Shown in pieces: positions 25,142 to 40,802 of a DNA stretch of 64,000 nucleotides (within the stretch, counting starts at the first letter, position 1; every line of letters begins with the position of its first letter). This DNA comes from Scylla paramamosain (lineage: Eukaryota > Arthropoda > Malacostraca > Decapoda > Portunidae), in assembly GCF_035594125.1 (NCBI RefSeq), contig NC_087151.1:15891501-15955500 (forward strand), read 5' to 3'. The position numbers and the translations under genes are program-made. The notes beneath the pieces are model-generated. The model had not been told where the DNA came from. It did no database searches and saw only the letters and a program-made list of their open reading frames with translations.

Positions 25142-26131
25142 AGCTGACATGATGTGCTTCCTAGTGCTCTACATATAGAGGGAAGGAATAACACAAATTG
25201 CTCACAGTGGAACAAGTTATCATATGAAGATCCAGGAATACCTAGGTATTCCTAGTGTGTGGTTGCCTTGTCAGCTGCCGTTGCTTCCCTCTTGGGGAGG
25301 ACAATACAGTTTTGGGCAGAGAGTGGGGGGGGAATAGGATGGTGATGAGAGTGGCCTCAATTAACATTAATGGAATGAGTGCAGCTGTAGAAATGAGAGA
25401 GGTGATAGAAAGTATTAGAAAGGGAAGGATTGAGGTAACAAAAAATGAAAAAGATAAATGAAAGATTCTGGAATGATCAACTTCATGAATGAAAATGAGA
25501 GGTGTGGGAAGGAGTGAAAGAAGGTATGTTGTAGTGTGGTATAGATGAGAAAAGCAAGGGTAGAGGAATGGGAAGAACATTATGTATTCACCATGCCCCA
25601 TTAATATGAATGGAAAAGAGGCACATGGATGATAAGGATCCACAATAATGTTGAGAGTGGGAAAAATAGTGACAGGTAGGTAAGTATGCATGGATGTATG
25701 CTCCTGTAAAGGCAGTAAGTGAGAAAGGAAGAAAGGGGATAAGGAAGTTTTGGATTGAGTGGCTTAGTAAAACTGGAAGGAAGAGAAGGGTTGTGTTAGT
25801 TGGAGATATGGATGAAAAAAACTGGAAGTTGTGAGTTAGCAGGTGTAAGAGGAAAGTGGGAAGTAGGTGGAGTGAACAAAAATGTACAGTACCTGATGGA
25901 AGGAGATTAAGAGACATGGGGAGGAGAAGTTTGGGAATATGAGAATGAAGAGAGATGATGGAGTTCTTGTAGGTAGCAAAGAGGAGGTGGGAGGTGTGTG
26001 GAAAAGACACATTGAACATTTATTGAATGAAAATATGATAAGGAAAGCAATAATATCCAGTGTAAGTATGGAATTAATCTGAAAATGAGCATTTGTGTAG
26101 AGAGGAGTAGGTAGAGGGGCAGTAGAGAAAG

Positions 26132-27695
26132 CAAAGGCTTATGAACCTGATGGGGTCCTTTCTATTGTTCTCCAAAACTGTGCCTCTGTGCTTGCACCTT
26201 GCCTAGTCAAACTCTTTCAACCCTGTTTATCAACATCTACCTTTCCTTCCTGCCAGAAGTTTGCCTATATTCAGTCTGTTCCTAAAAAGGGTGATCGTTC
26301 CAATCCCTGAAACTACCATCTATTCCTTTAGTCTCCTGCCTATCTGAAGCTTTTGAATCTATTCTCAACAGGAAGATTCTTAAACATCTATTACTTCACA
26401 ACCTTCTATCTGATCACCACTATGGGTTGCGTCAAGGTGATCTAGCTTTCCTTACTGAGCTTTCCTTACTGAGTCTGTTTTAGAGATTTTGGTGAAACTT
26501 TTGATGTTGCCTTAGACATATCAAAAGCATTTGATAGAGTCTGGTGCAGAGCTTTGATTTCCAAACTACTCTCCCAGTTTCTATCCTCCTCTCTCTAACT
26601 TCATCTCAAGTTTCCTTTCTGACCACTCAGTTGTTGGTGTGGTAGACAGTCACTGTTTTTCTAAATCTATTAAGTGTTGTTCTTCAAGATTCTCTCATAA
26701 CACCCACTCTCTTCCTATTATTCATCAGTGATCTTCTAAATCAAACTTCTTTCCCTATCCACTCCTATGCTGATGATACCATCCTGCACTTTTTTCATGT
26801 CTTTTCATAGATGTCCAAGACTTCAAGAAGTAAACAGTTCATGTAGGGAAGCCAGAGAATACCTTACTTCTGATCTCTCTAAAAATTTCTGATTGGGGCA
26901 AAGCAAACTTAGTATTGTTCAATGCCTCAAAAACTCAATTCCTCCATCTATCAACTTGGCACAACCTTCCAGACAACTATTCCCCTCTTCTTCAGTGATG
27001 CTCAACTGTCCCTTCCTTCTATATTGAATATCCTCGATCTGTCCTTCACTTTTAATCTAAACCGGAAACTTCACATCTCATTTCTAGCTAAACAGCTTCT
27101 ATGAAGTTAGGCATTCTGAGTTTTCTCTGCAGGTTTTTCTCACCCTGCAGCTGCTAACTCTGTATAGGGACCTTATCTGTATGTGGATGGAGTATGCTTT
27201 ACATGTATGGGGATTCCACTCATACTGCCATTTTAGACAGGTGGAATCAAAAACTTTTCATCTTATCAACTCCTCTCCTCTAACTGACTGTCTCCAGCCT
27301 CTTTCTCATCACCACAGTGTTACATCTCTTGCTATCTTCTGCTATTTTCATGCTAATTGCTCTTCTGATATTGCTAACTGCATGCCTTCCCTCCTCCCAC
27401 AGCCTTGCTGCACAAGATTTCTTTCTCTCAACCCTATTCTGTCTACCATCTCTAATGCAAGAGTTAATCAGTATTCTCAATCATTCATCCCTTTCTCTGG
27501 TAAATTCTGGAACTACTTGCCTGCTTCTGTACTTCCTCCTTCCTATGACTGGGATTCTTTCAAGAGGGAGATTTCAAGACACTTATCCTTCAATTTTTGG
27601 TGATTCTCTTGACATGTCTTTTAGGACTGTCACCTCGGTGGGATTTTTGTCATTTTTTGTTTCTCTTGACCAGTGACCCTTGTAAAAAAAAAATA
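26132..27695 (+). pseudogene. Jockey-like LINE (family J), copy 3, 5'-truncated
   Basis: It begins within the RT at KAYEPDGVLSIVLQN and continues with the segments seen in copies 2 and 4: LDISKAFDRVW, YADD-region ('SYADDT' frame near 26765), LTSDLSKN, MEYALHVWGFHSYC, HLINSSPLTDCLQPLSHHHS and FKREISRHLSFNFW, then a short A-rich end (27685-27700). It sits between two adjacent residues of the RTE-like RT, so it is the younger element. Frameshifts and stops inactivate it. Confidence 0.87.
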
Positions 27696-28198
27696 AAAGT
27701 TAGGCTAAAATGTGGCAAAGCTGCAGACATAGATGGAATAATTGCAGAAATGTTAGAGGTGGTATGATTGTAAATTGGATGATTCTAATTTGTAATCAGG
27801 CATGGAGGCAAGGAGAAGCACTAGGTGAGTGAAGGAAGGTAGTTATTTTATTTCTGTATTAAGGTTGTAAGTATGAATGTAATAGATTCAGGAGAATAAG
27901 TTTACTTAGTGTGCCAGGAAAGGTCTACAAGAGAATCTTGATTGAGAGATTGATGGAAGTGACTGAGGTGAAGGTCAGTGAGGAAAAGGAAGGACTTGGG
28001 AAAATAAAATGTTGTGTGGATCACAGTTTTGCCAAAAAATGATAATATTGGAGCACTTAGGAAATAATAAGAAGTTGTATCTAGTATTCCTGGACTTCAA
28101 GAAACATGTAGCAGGGGGAATAAGGAAATCCTTTGGGATATTCTTGAGATTTATGGTGTAGAATAGTTGTTGAAAGGAATTAAGGCTTTTATAAGGAT

Positions 28199-29671
28199 TT
28201 AAGATGATTCGTATGCTGAAGGAACAAATAGCAACTGACGGCTTCTTGGACACACTGCACGCGCTTCTACTGATGGACAATACGGTAATTCTCGCAACAT
28301 CTCGAGATATGTGTATCAGGAAACTCAGAGTTGTTATCAGTTATTGCAATGATTATGGAATGGTTCTTAATGAGGACAAAACTAAATTTTTTTGTTTTAA
28401 ATAACACTCATTGTGATAAAGTTCCATTAAAGATCGAGGGACATGTTATTAAGTACTATGACAGATACAAGTATTTAGGAGCCTGTTTTACCGTCAGCAG
28501 TTGTATGAAGGACGTGATGTCACTACATGAGGTAAAGTGTCAGGCAGTCATCAACAAATTTTCTGTATTTTGTGCCTTGAACCCAGATATGCCTTACCGT
28601 TATAAGCGATGTGTGTTTGATGTGGCTGTGTTGGCTGAACTGACATAAAGTTGTGAGTCGTGGCTGACAAACAGCTGTGTCACTCACCAGTCAGTATAAT
28701 AAACTTATGAAATGTCTCTTGGGTGTGAGAAATAACACAAGCTCAAACTTATGTCATGTTGAATCGGGAATTAAACCAGTTTACCATATTGTCTGTGTCT
28801 GATGGAAACGTTTCTTGGAGAGGAAACTGACTTTACTTGACAAATGAACCATTTCATGTATTTAGTTTATGCAGAGAAGCTAACACCCCTGGTTATAAGT
28901 TTATCCAGAGTGCTTTACAGTATGATAATCATATAAATCCTCTTGACAGAATAATTAATTTAATTACCAATAAGCCAGAAGACACAACAAAGTATCACAC
29001 ATATAAATCAATATTGAATTCTAGTCTTGGTGTCCATAATATTTATTCAGATGACATATATATCCCTGATTTTACACGTATGGCATTTACTAGAATTCAA
29101 CAGATGTTTCATGACTTAAAGATCGAGACCGGCCATTGGAGTCACATCCCATGGGACTTGCGCGTGTGTCCATGTAACGGGCAGGCAACACAGACTGAGC
29201 AACATGTATTGCTGGAGTGCGTACTGATGAGACAGATCAGGCAAAAATATATGATAAGCAAACAAAATTTAGATGAGTTATTTAATGAAACAGAAGATGT
29301 AAATGTTTTGTGTAGGTATGTGTATGAAGTTTTGGATAGTTATAGGACCTAAAAAGAAAACAATAATGAATTAGAACTACCTATTGCATTAATATTGGTC
29401 AAATTGTGTTAGACGTTATGTTGAGTTATGTATCTATGTTAGTTATAGTAATACTGCTAGTAACTGTTTGCTATAGTAATATTGCTAGTAACTGTTTGCT
29501 AATGTTGGTTACTTTGCATCGCCTAATCTTAAACAATACTTAGGTGAAAGTGCTTTTATTCATGTTTGTAAATGTATGATTCTTTATTTGGACCATTGGG
29601 AATTTTGTACCTTTCATTTTACTGTATGAATAATTTTTTTGGTCATTAAAAATAAATAACTAACTAACTAG
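28199..29671 (+). pseudogene. Third LINE family (E), RT C-terminus with zf-RVT-like motif
   Basis: It starts at MIRMLKEQIATDGFLDTLHA inside the palm. The active site reads LLLMDNTVIL, where the usual D-D pair is D-N. It continues with CNDYGMVLNEDKTKFF, KYLGACFTVSSCMKDVM, then a 171-codon open stretch (28837-29352) ending in CPCNGQATQTEQHVLLEC, a Cys-Cys-His-Cys box like the zinc motif at the end of many LINE RTs. The stop is at 29350-29352. A 3' UTR of about 300 bp ends in a TAAC repeat tail. It looks younger than its RTE-like host. The clade is not resolved. Confidence 0.8.
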
Positions 29672-30976
29672 GTGTGAGGGAAGACAATTCTAAGAGAAGT
29701 TTTGCTGTAGGAACAGGAGTGATGTGTGGTTTAATATTTTTATGAATGGCTGCATTAGGGGAATGAAAGCTGAAGTCAGAATTGTTGGTGGTAGGCTAAA
29801 ACAGAATGGAGTGGCATAGGTTATAATAGGATTCCTATTTACAGATGATATTGTATTACCATCTGAGAGTGAAAGGAAACTTCAGAGGGTGGCGGATAAA
29901 TTTCATAATGTGTGAGACAAAGACTGAAGGTAAATGTTGAGAAAAATAAGGTGATGGTATTTGAGAGGAGAGAAGTGGAGTTATGTGATTTTAGGTATGT
30001 GTGATGTGTTATGGGAAAGAGAATGCAGGAACTCTGTGAGTTAAGTATCTGGGAACAGTGTTAGGTAAATGTGATAAGATGGATGGAAAAAGAGTGGTTG
30101 TAGAAGCTGGATATGTCATAGGAACACTTGCAAGAGTAATAAAAAGGAGAAATCTGTCTGAGGATGTAAAAGAGAGAGTTAAGATAGTATTCTCTTGCCA
30201 GCATTGGTTAATAGATTAGAGATCTGGACATGGAATAGGGTACAACAGTGAAGAGTGAATGCTGTGGAAATGTTATCGGAAAGTGGCATGTGAATTGGTA
30301 AGAGGCATGTGGAGTGACAAGAGGATGAGAGCAATGGGTGTGTTTGAGAGATGTGGCATGAGCACTGGTGCAGGTGGTGTAAATTATGGTGTATTGGAAT
30401 AGATGAACACACTAAGATGGTATAACCATTTTGAAGGGATGAAGAGCAAGGAGTTTGTAAAGAAAGTGTATACATGCACACTTGAAGGTGCTAATAGAGG
30501 CCTGTTGCTTGAACAGGTTGAACAGGCAAGTAGGGAATGCTTGAATAGGGAAAGGTGGATGCTTTTCTTTCATGGCCATTCCCTTTGGGATGTTCCTAGG
30601 AGTGATAAGGTATCAGAAAGATAGATAGGTAGATTATTGTATTGTGCTGTGATGGACATATTTTTCAGTTATTATTTTGCCAAAACAATACTGTTTTTAT
30701 AATAATATGGTTAAATGTATGTAGGCTGTATTTAAATGACATTTCCAGCACTTTAGTGATTGACATGAAAACTCGTTTTATTGTTTTCAAAGAGTTTATT
30801 ACCAGATATTGTTAAATATCATCTGTTCACTTGTGTTAAATATTTCTCAATGAAGTAGAGAAGGATGCAGCAACACTCTTGATATAAGCTCACTTACAAG
30901 AAATGTAATGTCAAGTCTTTTAGAGATAAGTGATCAAATTTCACATGAATGCAGCATAATTGAAAAATCATTGCAG

Positions 30977-31055
30977 GTACCAGTATGTGTGCCGCACCTG
31001 GGAGAGTGTGCGCAAGTGGAGTCTATTCATGGAGTACAGCCGCCTGCTGCCTTGA
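30977..31055 (+). CDS. SMG9: SMG9, last coding exon and stop
   Basis: The acceptor ATTGCAG is followed by G, which completes Trp with the TG from 24607. The frame reads YQYVCRTWESVRK, then WSLFMEYSRLLP and TGA (31053-31055). The joined tail LTEKSWYQYV...EYSRLLP matches the well conserved SMG9 C-terminus (LTEK-W-x-x-Y, EYSRLL). Three phase-compatible exons across about 19 kb make this a live gene model rather than a processed pseudogene. No 5' exons were found in the window. Confidence 0.93.
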
Positions 31056-31832
31056 GCGGTACTGGTGCTTGTATGTGGACACCTCCTGCCTAGCACCACT
31101 GCCCACACTACCTGGGTGTCGTGCTGCAAGTGACGCCTGGCGCCATTCTCTGGCACGCTCTGCCCCCTGTGGGACTCACAGCCAGTCGGCCCCGCCCTGC
31201 TCCTGCCCCTCCCCATCCCACAACTCAGTTTGTGGGCATGGGATCATCATTCTGATGGGGTCGGTGTGCACGTGGGCATCGTGCCCAGCTGTGGGAGTGG
31301 CACTGCGTCGTATGTTGTTTGGAGCTGTAGTCCTTGGTCATCATCACCTTGGGCAGCAGTTGTGAATGGCCCAGCTTCTTTGTTGGGTCTCTTCAGGTTG
31401 CATTGTTATTTGTGTGGGTGCCCATTACAGTAGTTCCTCACTCTTGTGGCTGTTGTGTATTAACATCCCATCTAGGAGTCGTCCTAGATCTAAAGTATGT
31501 TTCAGTAACAAAGAACCATATATAGTGAGAAGCAACCACAAACCATGATCAGTGAGGTACCACAGTAATGAGTAAGCCATAACAAAAACTTTTGTAACAC
31601 CATCCCTGACCTTATCAGAGTGGGTCTGGCTTTTCAGTACATCATGTTTAACATAAGAGGAATAGCTCATTTGGTCAGCTTATGAATTATTCAAGGAACA
31701 GAAGAAAGATTGTGAGCAGTTAGAAGCTGTATTTCAAATTCTGATCTTTACTTGCACCAAGATTAATTCCAACAATTTTTGTCAAAATTATAAGACTCCA
31801 TGATTAGGTAAGACTAAATGCAAAGAAGTATG

Positions 31833-31881
<49 letters not shown>

Positions 31882-32493
31882 ATGAGTGTGACAATGTCTG
31901 CATTGCAATATTATATCCATTAGGTGATTGTTTACAAATCACTAGCTCTTTGTGAAAATACAAAAAGATATGTTTTTAAAAGACTTGGTGATTTCATGCC
32001 TTGAAACTGGGGAAAAAAAAAAAAAGTATAAATGGTAATATTTCCACAATGAAAAGCAACATTGGACCACTTCTCACAAAACAACATATCCACATATGCT
32101 GCAATCATAAGATTATATCAGCATCCACTGATATCCACAAAATAGTTCTTCCATAAGCTTAAAAAAATCATGTTATTGTTCATATTAATTAAAAGTTTTC
32201 TTTGCATTTATATTTTAGTTACAATAAAACAAACATTATTAGGTATGAGCAAAGGATATGTTATTTACAAAGTAATTTTTAAATGACCACACTTTCCATA
32301 CAATAGCACAAATAAACACAATAACCAAATGATTTGATGGGCATAGTTGTATATTTTTTTTTTAATTCAAAACCAGATTTAACAATAATGCTTTGAAAAC
32401 ACATCCTTTTGTTATTCTGAATTAAATTCATAGCTTTTTATGAAAGTGGAAAGATAAAAATAGTATGAACTATTATGAGGATGCATATAATGT

Positions 32494-32495
<2 letters not shown>
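31056..32495 (+). other. Probable SMG9 3' UTR and downstream DNA
   Basis: GC-rich until about 31430, then AT-rich, which fits a 3' UTR start after the TGA. AATAAA words at 32223 and 32311 are candidate polyadenylation signals, but I cannot choose between them. A (TG)n tract lies at 31835-31879. Open frames in the GC-rich part (for example 30985-31365) are shadows. Confidence 0.5.

Positions 32496-32580
<85 letters not shown>
32496..32580. repeat. (TA)n microsatellite
   Basis: 85 bp of TA. Confidence 0.97.
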
Positions 32581-32581
<1 letters not shown>

Positions 32582-32857
32582 GAGTATATATATAAACCTA
32601 AAAAATGTAGGCTACATGGGAAGAAAGATAATTTTTTATCTTTGAAAGTCTGTGCATTTCAGATCAGATGTGTGTTTTTAACACCTATAATTGTTCTGAC
32701 TACCTGTTGTTATATCAAAGGCAGATAGGTTTGACTGGAAAAAATACTGTGCCCACAATCTATGTAACTGGAACAAATGTACGTCTTCTATAAATGTTGC
32801 ATATATATTGGTCAGTAAAGAAATTTAATAATGTTTATATGTAATTATAATCTTGGA

Positions 32858-32858
<1 letters not shown>

Positions 32859-32935
<77 letters not shown>
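32859..32935. repeat. (TA)n microsatellite
   Basis: 77 bp of TA directly before a tRNA-like SINE head. Confidence 0.97.
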
Positions 32936-32940
<5 letters not shown>

Positions 32941-33120
32941 AAGTGCATATGGGCTACTGGTGTGGTGGTTAGAGCTTTCAGCTAACAATGAAAAGGTCCT
33001 GGTCTCTAATCCTGTAATGGAATCATATAAGCTGATGATTTTCATTGCTTTATATAACTACACAGGTACGGCTAATTAAATTGGTTATTATCATCCAAAA
33101 ATGGAAGGCTCATGGAACTA
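32941..33120 (+). mobile_element. Probable tRNA-derived SINE
   Basis: A TGGTGGTTAGAGCTTTC box (32963-32979) resembles the pol III A box, and GGTCTCTAATCC (33001-33012) resembles a decayed B box (GGTTCRANTCC), with tRNA-like spacing of roughly 25 nt. The middle CTAACAATGAAAAGGTCC looks like an anticodon/variable arm region. The 3' boundary is a guess. No tail is visible and the structure is too decayed for a working tRNA. Confidence 0.5.
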
Positions 33121-33533
33121 GTGATGACACAGGCATTAGTATTTTAAAATCTTGGAATGAATGAATTATGGATCTTTGTCAGGTTCCCTTTATATGTTAT
33201 CGCTGGATAGTCACAGATCAAACATTTCCCTTGTGTACAGGTTATTTTACATGTTTTTCAGTGTTCAGTAGAAGTTGATTGGCATCTAAATGTGCCATGA
33301 GGAGGCCACAAGTGGATATGACCTGTCATCATTTCTAACATTCAGGGACAAGCTGTGGAACAGCAACTACAAGCTTATCTTTGTAAACCTAACACAAAAT
33401 TCTGAGTTTACCTGGAGCTCCTGCTGTAACTGAATAAGACTGGAAGAGAGTAAGGTTAGTTGGTTGTTCTGTTGGTATTTAGTTGGTTTGGGTCTTTAAG
33501 GTTTTGTTGTATGTGTGAGAATGTTTGTTTTTG

Positions 33534-33603
<70 letters not shown>

Positions 33604-34185
33604 AAGAATATGTGACAACACAGGGAAATACATCCTAAAGAAAATTACTCCTCACTAGCCTTTTGTTCATGTCTTTTGTAAATTTTTTTTATATATTTTT
33701 CAGAGGTAAGACTATTTTTTTTTCTTTCTTTCATAATATTTTCAGTTCACTACACAACCTTATTTTCCCAATATCTTCTCATTTTCACTGTACTCACATT
33801 CTTGAGTCTGGGTACCTCCAACACACACACACACACACCAGTTTTATAATGGGAAACATGTTTGGTTATCATAGATTATCAATAATATTTTCTCTTCATT
33901 TACTTGATTTGTTGTGTGTGAATAATCTAAATTGATCATTCACATTTACATGAAATTAAAATCAGCCAAGGAGCACATGGAATAAGGGAAGGGAAAATGA
34001 AACACATTTTTCTATAATTTTGTCACTCTAGAAGGCTTTCGAAGATCAGTCTTCAAAGATCTTTGTCCTGTTTTAGAATTGATCCACCTTGGCACCAGCC
34101 TCCTGTAGACTGGGGATATCAGTGACAAATGCTCCCTCTTTTCCTACCCTAGGTGAACTCTTTGGAGGGCAATATATGTACATAT
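33121..34185. other. No gene recognised; (TG)n at 33537-33601
   Basis: AT-rich DNA with one TG microsatellite of 65 bp and a short CA run near 33820. No coding or terminal-repeat signal was seen. Confidence 0.55.
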
Positions 34186-34214
34186 GACACTTTCATATGT
34201 ACATATGAAAGTGT

Positions 34215-34291
<77 letters not shown>
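34186..34291. repeat. 30-bp perfect palindrome abutting a (CA)n tract
   Basis: 34186-34215 (GACACTTTCATATG, TA, then the exact reverse complement) is followed directly by CA to 34291. Confidence 0.95.
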
Positions 34292-34292
<1 letters not shown>

Positions 34293-37045
34293 GCTTAAAG
34301 GTATATATCCAAGAATGTTTTTCATTAACACTACAATTTAAATACTACTTTCAGATTTCATTGAGGCAAAACATTAACTACATACAATAAATGTTTAGGC
34401 CTGTAGTGCTTGTGTGAGCTCATCCTATGAGATACTTTTTGACTTTGCCCTTGTAGTTATAAATTACTTTCTTGTAGCTAAGTGGTGGAACATTTCTTTT
34501 ATTTGTGTTCATAAATGCCAATGGTTTTATGTGTATCTTCTTTTACTGACCAAAGAACACAAGATGTTTGGTGTAACTGTCTACTCTTATGCTTTGCCTT
34601 ACTTATCTAGTACATGTAACTATTAAGTATGGGTTGAACATATGAATCAATAACTATTATGAATTTTGTGCCATTGTTATAGGGGATTATCATAAGTCAA
34701 AAAGAAATTTGTGGGATTTATTTGAGAATTGAATGGTGTCCCTATAAGTGGAATCCCTGTGTGTATCCAGGGCTCCATATAGTTAGGTATAGGATGAGGT
34801 TCCTAGCCAAGAGGTCAAAGACATCACAGTTCTAGAAACTTCTTGACAAAGGACACATTTGATACTTTCCTGACCACATTATTTGATGATGGTTTATCAA
34901 GTTTGTAGTTTCAGTGTGATTGTATTATTTATCATTCACATCCAAAACTTTTATCTTGATTGATTTATTTATTTTTCTTTCTCTTTAATACTGATCAATG
35001 GGTATTTAATTTTTGACATGATTGACTGCAAAAGGAACATTAAATAGATTGTTAATCTGCCTTGCAATACAAGATTGTTAAGTTCTGCAAGGTTATTATT
35101 GGTTTGAAACAGGAACTTTATTAATGTGCATGAGAGGTTTAGATCACATAACTAATGATTTTGTTTTCTTTATAGAAAAATTAAGATTAAGCAGCAAGAG
35201 AAGTTACATAAGCAAGTGAAAGGTTTATTATGTGCATATGGGGTGTACTTAGCTTTACAATATAACATCCTTAGATGGTTTTAGAAGACCTGAAGTCAGA
35301 AAAACAGCCTCTGAAAAAAAAAAATAATAATAATAATAAAGAAATAAAGAAATGTTTTTGCCAAGTCACCTCAGGCCAAGCCAGAAGTACTTCAGTTTTA
35401 GGGAATATCATGAAAGATATCACAACTATGGTATTATCTTTAAGTGAACAGTATCAAAACTATTATCTGAGAAAACTGAATGCACAAACCTTTTATTCCT
35501 GCAATTCCTGCAAATAGCCTTTGTCATTAAATAACAAACTATCTTCTGCATATGCTACCTAATATCAGCTCAGAATGAGTTTAAATTTCACGTGCACAAA
35601 AATTCCATGATTCCCATAAGGTATCATTTATTTTAAACATGGTACACGGCTGCTACAGTATACAGTAAATTTCCATCCAGTTACTATGCTATGCTGAGTA
35701 TGTGAAATAAGGCTACCAACTATGACTTTCTTGATGTGTAATTAGAAGATAGAAAATTTAATACTGAAATGTTAACAACAAATAGTTTTGTGATTGAAAT
35801 GCCTTAAGGTGAGGTCAGACAAGGACTATTAATTTCCATGCTGTTATTTACTTTGGCTGAAGTTTTGAAAGATTATTAGGTCACATGTAGCATCTTGGAG
35901 CTAGCAGAGTCTGAAGTCTGATGTGACTTTATTTTTTAATTATAATGGGTGACCAAGATTATTCATTAGGAGGTTTTGTAACTTGAACATTAACAAAACA
36001 TAGCAGGATGAATACTACTGTTGCAGTGTAGTGATACACTTGCAAAAGAAAAAGAAGCAGAAGAAATACTTGTGAATTCATCAGAGGTTGAAGAAAAATA
36101 AGAGACTAAATTTAAATGAATGAGGAGGGAGATGTCAGCATTCAGGAGCCAGCTAGTGCTGTCTTCTACAACATCAGTTGTTTGTTTAGGTTTTTGTGTA
36201 TTGGTCTAGTATTAGTGTACACACACACACACACACACACATACACACAAATATTGATTAAATTGATATTATGCCACAGATTGATTATTTAGTGTGACAC
36301 AAGGGACTATGGTTACTTAAAATCTGTACTAGCTTAGAGTGTATGTAGATCTATCATTCTGTCTTCAACACAGATCATACTTAATTTGCTTTATGATTTT
36401 GTAATCAGCTTCCTGTTACTCTCAAAGGTTTCTGCAGTATCAGTGTAAGAAAACTACATTAAACCAATCTTGTAATTTAGAAAGTCACCAGATGTTATGT
36501 TTAGTTGCTGGCATTCTCAGGATGGGATGAGATTCTAAAGAATTATATGGGGAGCAAGAAACTTACTGGACAACTTGCATGTATGTAATTGGGGCACCAC
36601 TTACCCTACAAATACTTTAAGCACCATTCAGGCAGGCCCTTCAGTATGGGAATGACAGTAACTAATGTGAACTAATATCATGTTTAAACTCAAAAATAGT
36701 TGAGTACTTGCGTGACTTAATTGATGTATTCATCTATCTATTTATCTACCTATATATCATACCTGTTCCTTAGTATAAAAAAATAAATAAAAAATAAAAA
36801 TAAAACTGAAGAGGATTACCACTACAAATGCCTCCATTTTTTCTCTTCATTACATTTTCTCCTTGTATACTTTCATCCTCGGCCACTTTTCTTAACATGC
36901 TAAATACGTTTTATACATATATATATACAAGTCTGTAGGGGGAGGTAAATTACACTGTAGAACAGCCAATTTATTGTTATGAGTCAAAGATGTGATTCCT
37001 TCTTGTTTTGAATTATAGTTTAGCACATGGTCTATTTTGTCAGTA
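34292..37045. other. No gene recognised
   Basis: About 2.7 kb of AT-rich sequence with a short CA run at 36221-36248. I saw no conserved frame, splice-bounded exon or repeat shared with the rest of the window. Confidence 0.55.
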
Positions 37046-37056
37046 ATATATATATA

Positions 37057-37135
<79 letters not shown>
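37046..37135. repeat. (TA)n tract left of GATAA repeat
   Basis: About 90 bp of TA with one phase slip; ends at the repeat. Confidence 0.95.
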
Positions 37136-39813
<2,678 letters not shown>

Positions 39814-40041
39814 TCATTGGCATATGGACCCAGTTAGGGTGTGGGACACTCCATAGGAAGAACCCTGCATCTGCTGTGGTCTCAGGATTGGAATAGGGAA
39901 TGGTCTCATTGTAGAAGGGGCAGGGTAAACTGATGCTGCTGGGCCTTGTGGAAATATGCGGCTAGCTGTGCTCTGCCTAAGCTGCTGGGGTATAGTAAGA
40001 TAGCCCATGAGACTATCCATTTCCACTTGAGGCTGATGGGG
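39814..40041 (-). CDS. Possible 3'-terminal exon of an unknown gene
   Basis: On the minus strand a possible acceptor (CACATTCCTAG) precedes an open stretch of 75 codons ending in TGA (39814-39816). It is Pro/Gln/Ser-rich: SLMGYLTIPQQLRQSTASRI, then FPQGPAASVYPAPSTMRPFP, then RPQQMQGSS. The composition is richer in GC and less biased than surrounding noise, and no transposon motif is present. I recognise no family. It could equally be a chance frame in a GC island. Confidence 0.25.
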   Translation of the reverse strand, partial: PHQPQVEMDSLMGYLTIPQQLRQSTASRIFPQGPAASVYPAPSTMRPFPIPILRPQQMQGSSYGVSHTLTGSICQ

Positions 40042-40170
40042 CTAGGAATGTGAATGTGTGTGTGTATGAGTGTATGATGCTTTGTCAGGGCTATCTTATA
40101 TAGGCTTGCTGGTCTGGTATATGGATAGACTTAGATGGCTGACAAAAAAAGTATTCTAAAAAGAAATTTG

Positions 40171-40172
<2 letters not shown>

Positions 40173-40243
<71 letters not shown>

Positions 40244-40298
40244 AGCTGTGTGCCATATCATGTTGGTTCACGTTCTAACAGAAATCAAGCGTTAAAAG

Positions 40299-40338
<40 letters not shown>
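40173..40338. repeat. (GA)n at 40173-40240 and poly(A) at 40299-40338
   Basis: A 68-bp GA run and a roughly 40-bp A run 58 bp apart. The A run may be the tail of an unrecognised retrosequence. Confidence 0.9.
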
Positions 40339-40341
<3 letters not shown>

Positions 40342-40757
40342 GGGGATGGCTGCAGTTTGGTGTCAGCTTTCCCTCAGCCTACTTGACCTCTCTTCATTTA
40401 CCCTCTGACCTCACCAAACCCCTCCCACAAACACACACTCACATCTCTTCAGGATTGTAGTCAGGTGACACCTACCCACACCCAATGGGCGGATGAGGGA
40501 ATGGTGCGAAATAATTAGCTAAGCTCTTCTTTGCTTCCACCACCACCACCAATTCTTTTATTAATGTCTTAACACTTTCAAGCACAACTACTGCCATCGT
40601 CAGTTTATCGCTTTTAGTACTGAAGCTTCACAAAACATAATAATAATAATAATATATTGTCACAAAACACGGAAAATAAAATCTTTGCCTTAAATGTTTA
40701 GAAATTAACATTGAGCAACAGGGAAGTGTAGGAAGAGAGACAGAGCCGCATATTCAT
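40339..40757. other. No gene recognised
   Basis: Mixed composition with a short CCA triplet run near 40540 and an AAT run near 40640. Confidence 0.5.
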
Positions 40758-40802
40758 ATGGAGGAAGAGGAGGAGGAGGAGGAGGAGGGGGGAAGAAGAA
40801 AG

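Larger units (their letters stand above)
25331..30640 (+). pseudogene. RTE-like LINE interrupted by two other LINEs (last SMG9 intron)
   Basis: Block 1 (25331-26131) starts with the endonuclease motif VASININGMSAA and ends in the RT N-terminus (GVLVGSKEEVGGVWKRHIEH, LLNE). Block 2 (27696-28198) resumes with VRLKCGKAADIDGIIAEML and ends at LLKGIKAF. Block 3 (29672-30640) continues with FLFTDDIVLPSESERKLQRV (active site FADD changed to FTDD), then WTWNRVQQ, HTKMV..., FEGMKSKEFVKKVY and ECLNRERW near the C-terminus. The blocks join in protein order, so 26132-27695 and 28199-29671 are insertions. Numerous stops show the host LINE is old. Confidence 0.85.

Noticed and set aside
30985..31365. 126-codon Cys/Ser-rich plus-strand frame overlapping the SMG9 end
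   Set aside because: It is out of frame with the SMG9 exon and lies mostly in the GC-rich 3' UTR; no motif.
32941..33015. A true tRNA gene
   Set aside because: The pol III boxes are decayed and the arms do not fold into a convincing cloverleaf; a SINE head fits better.
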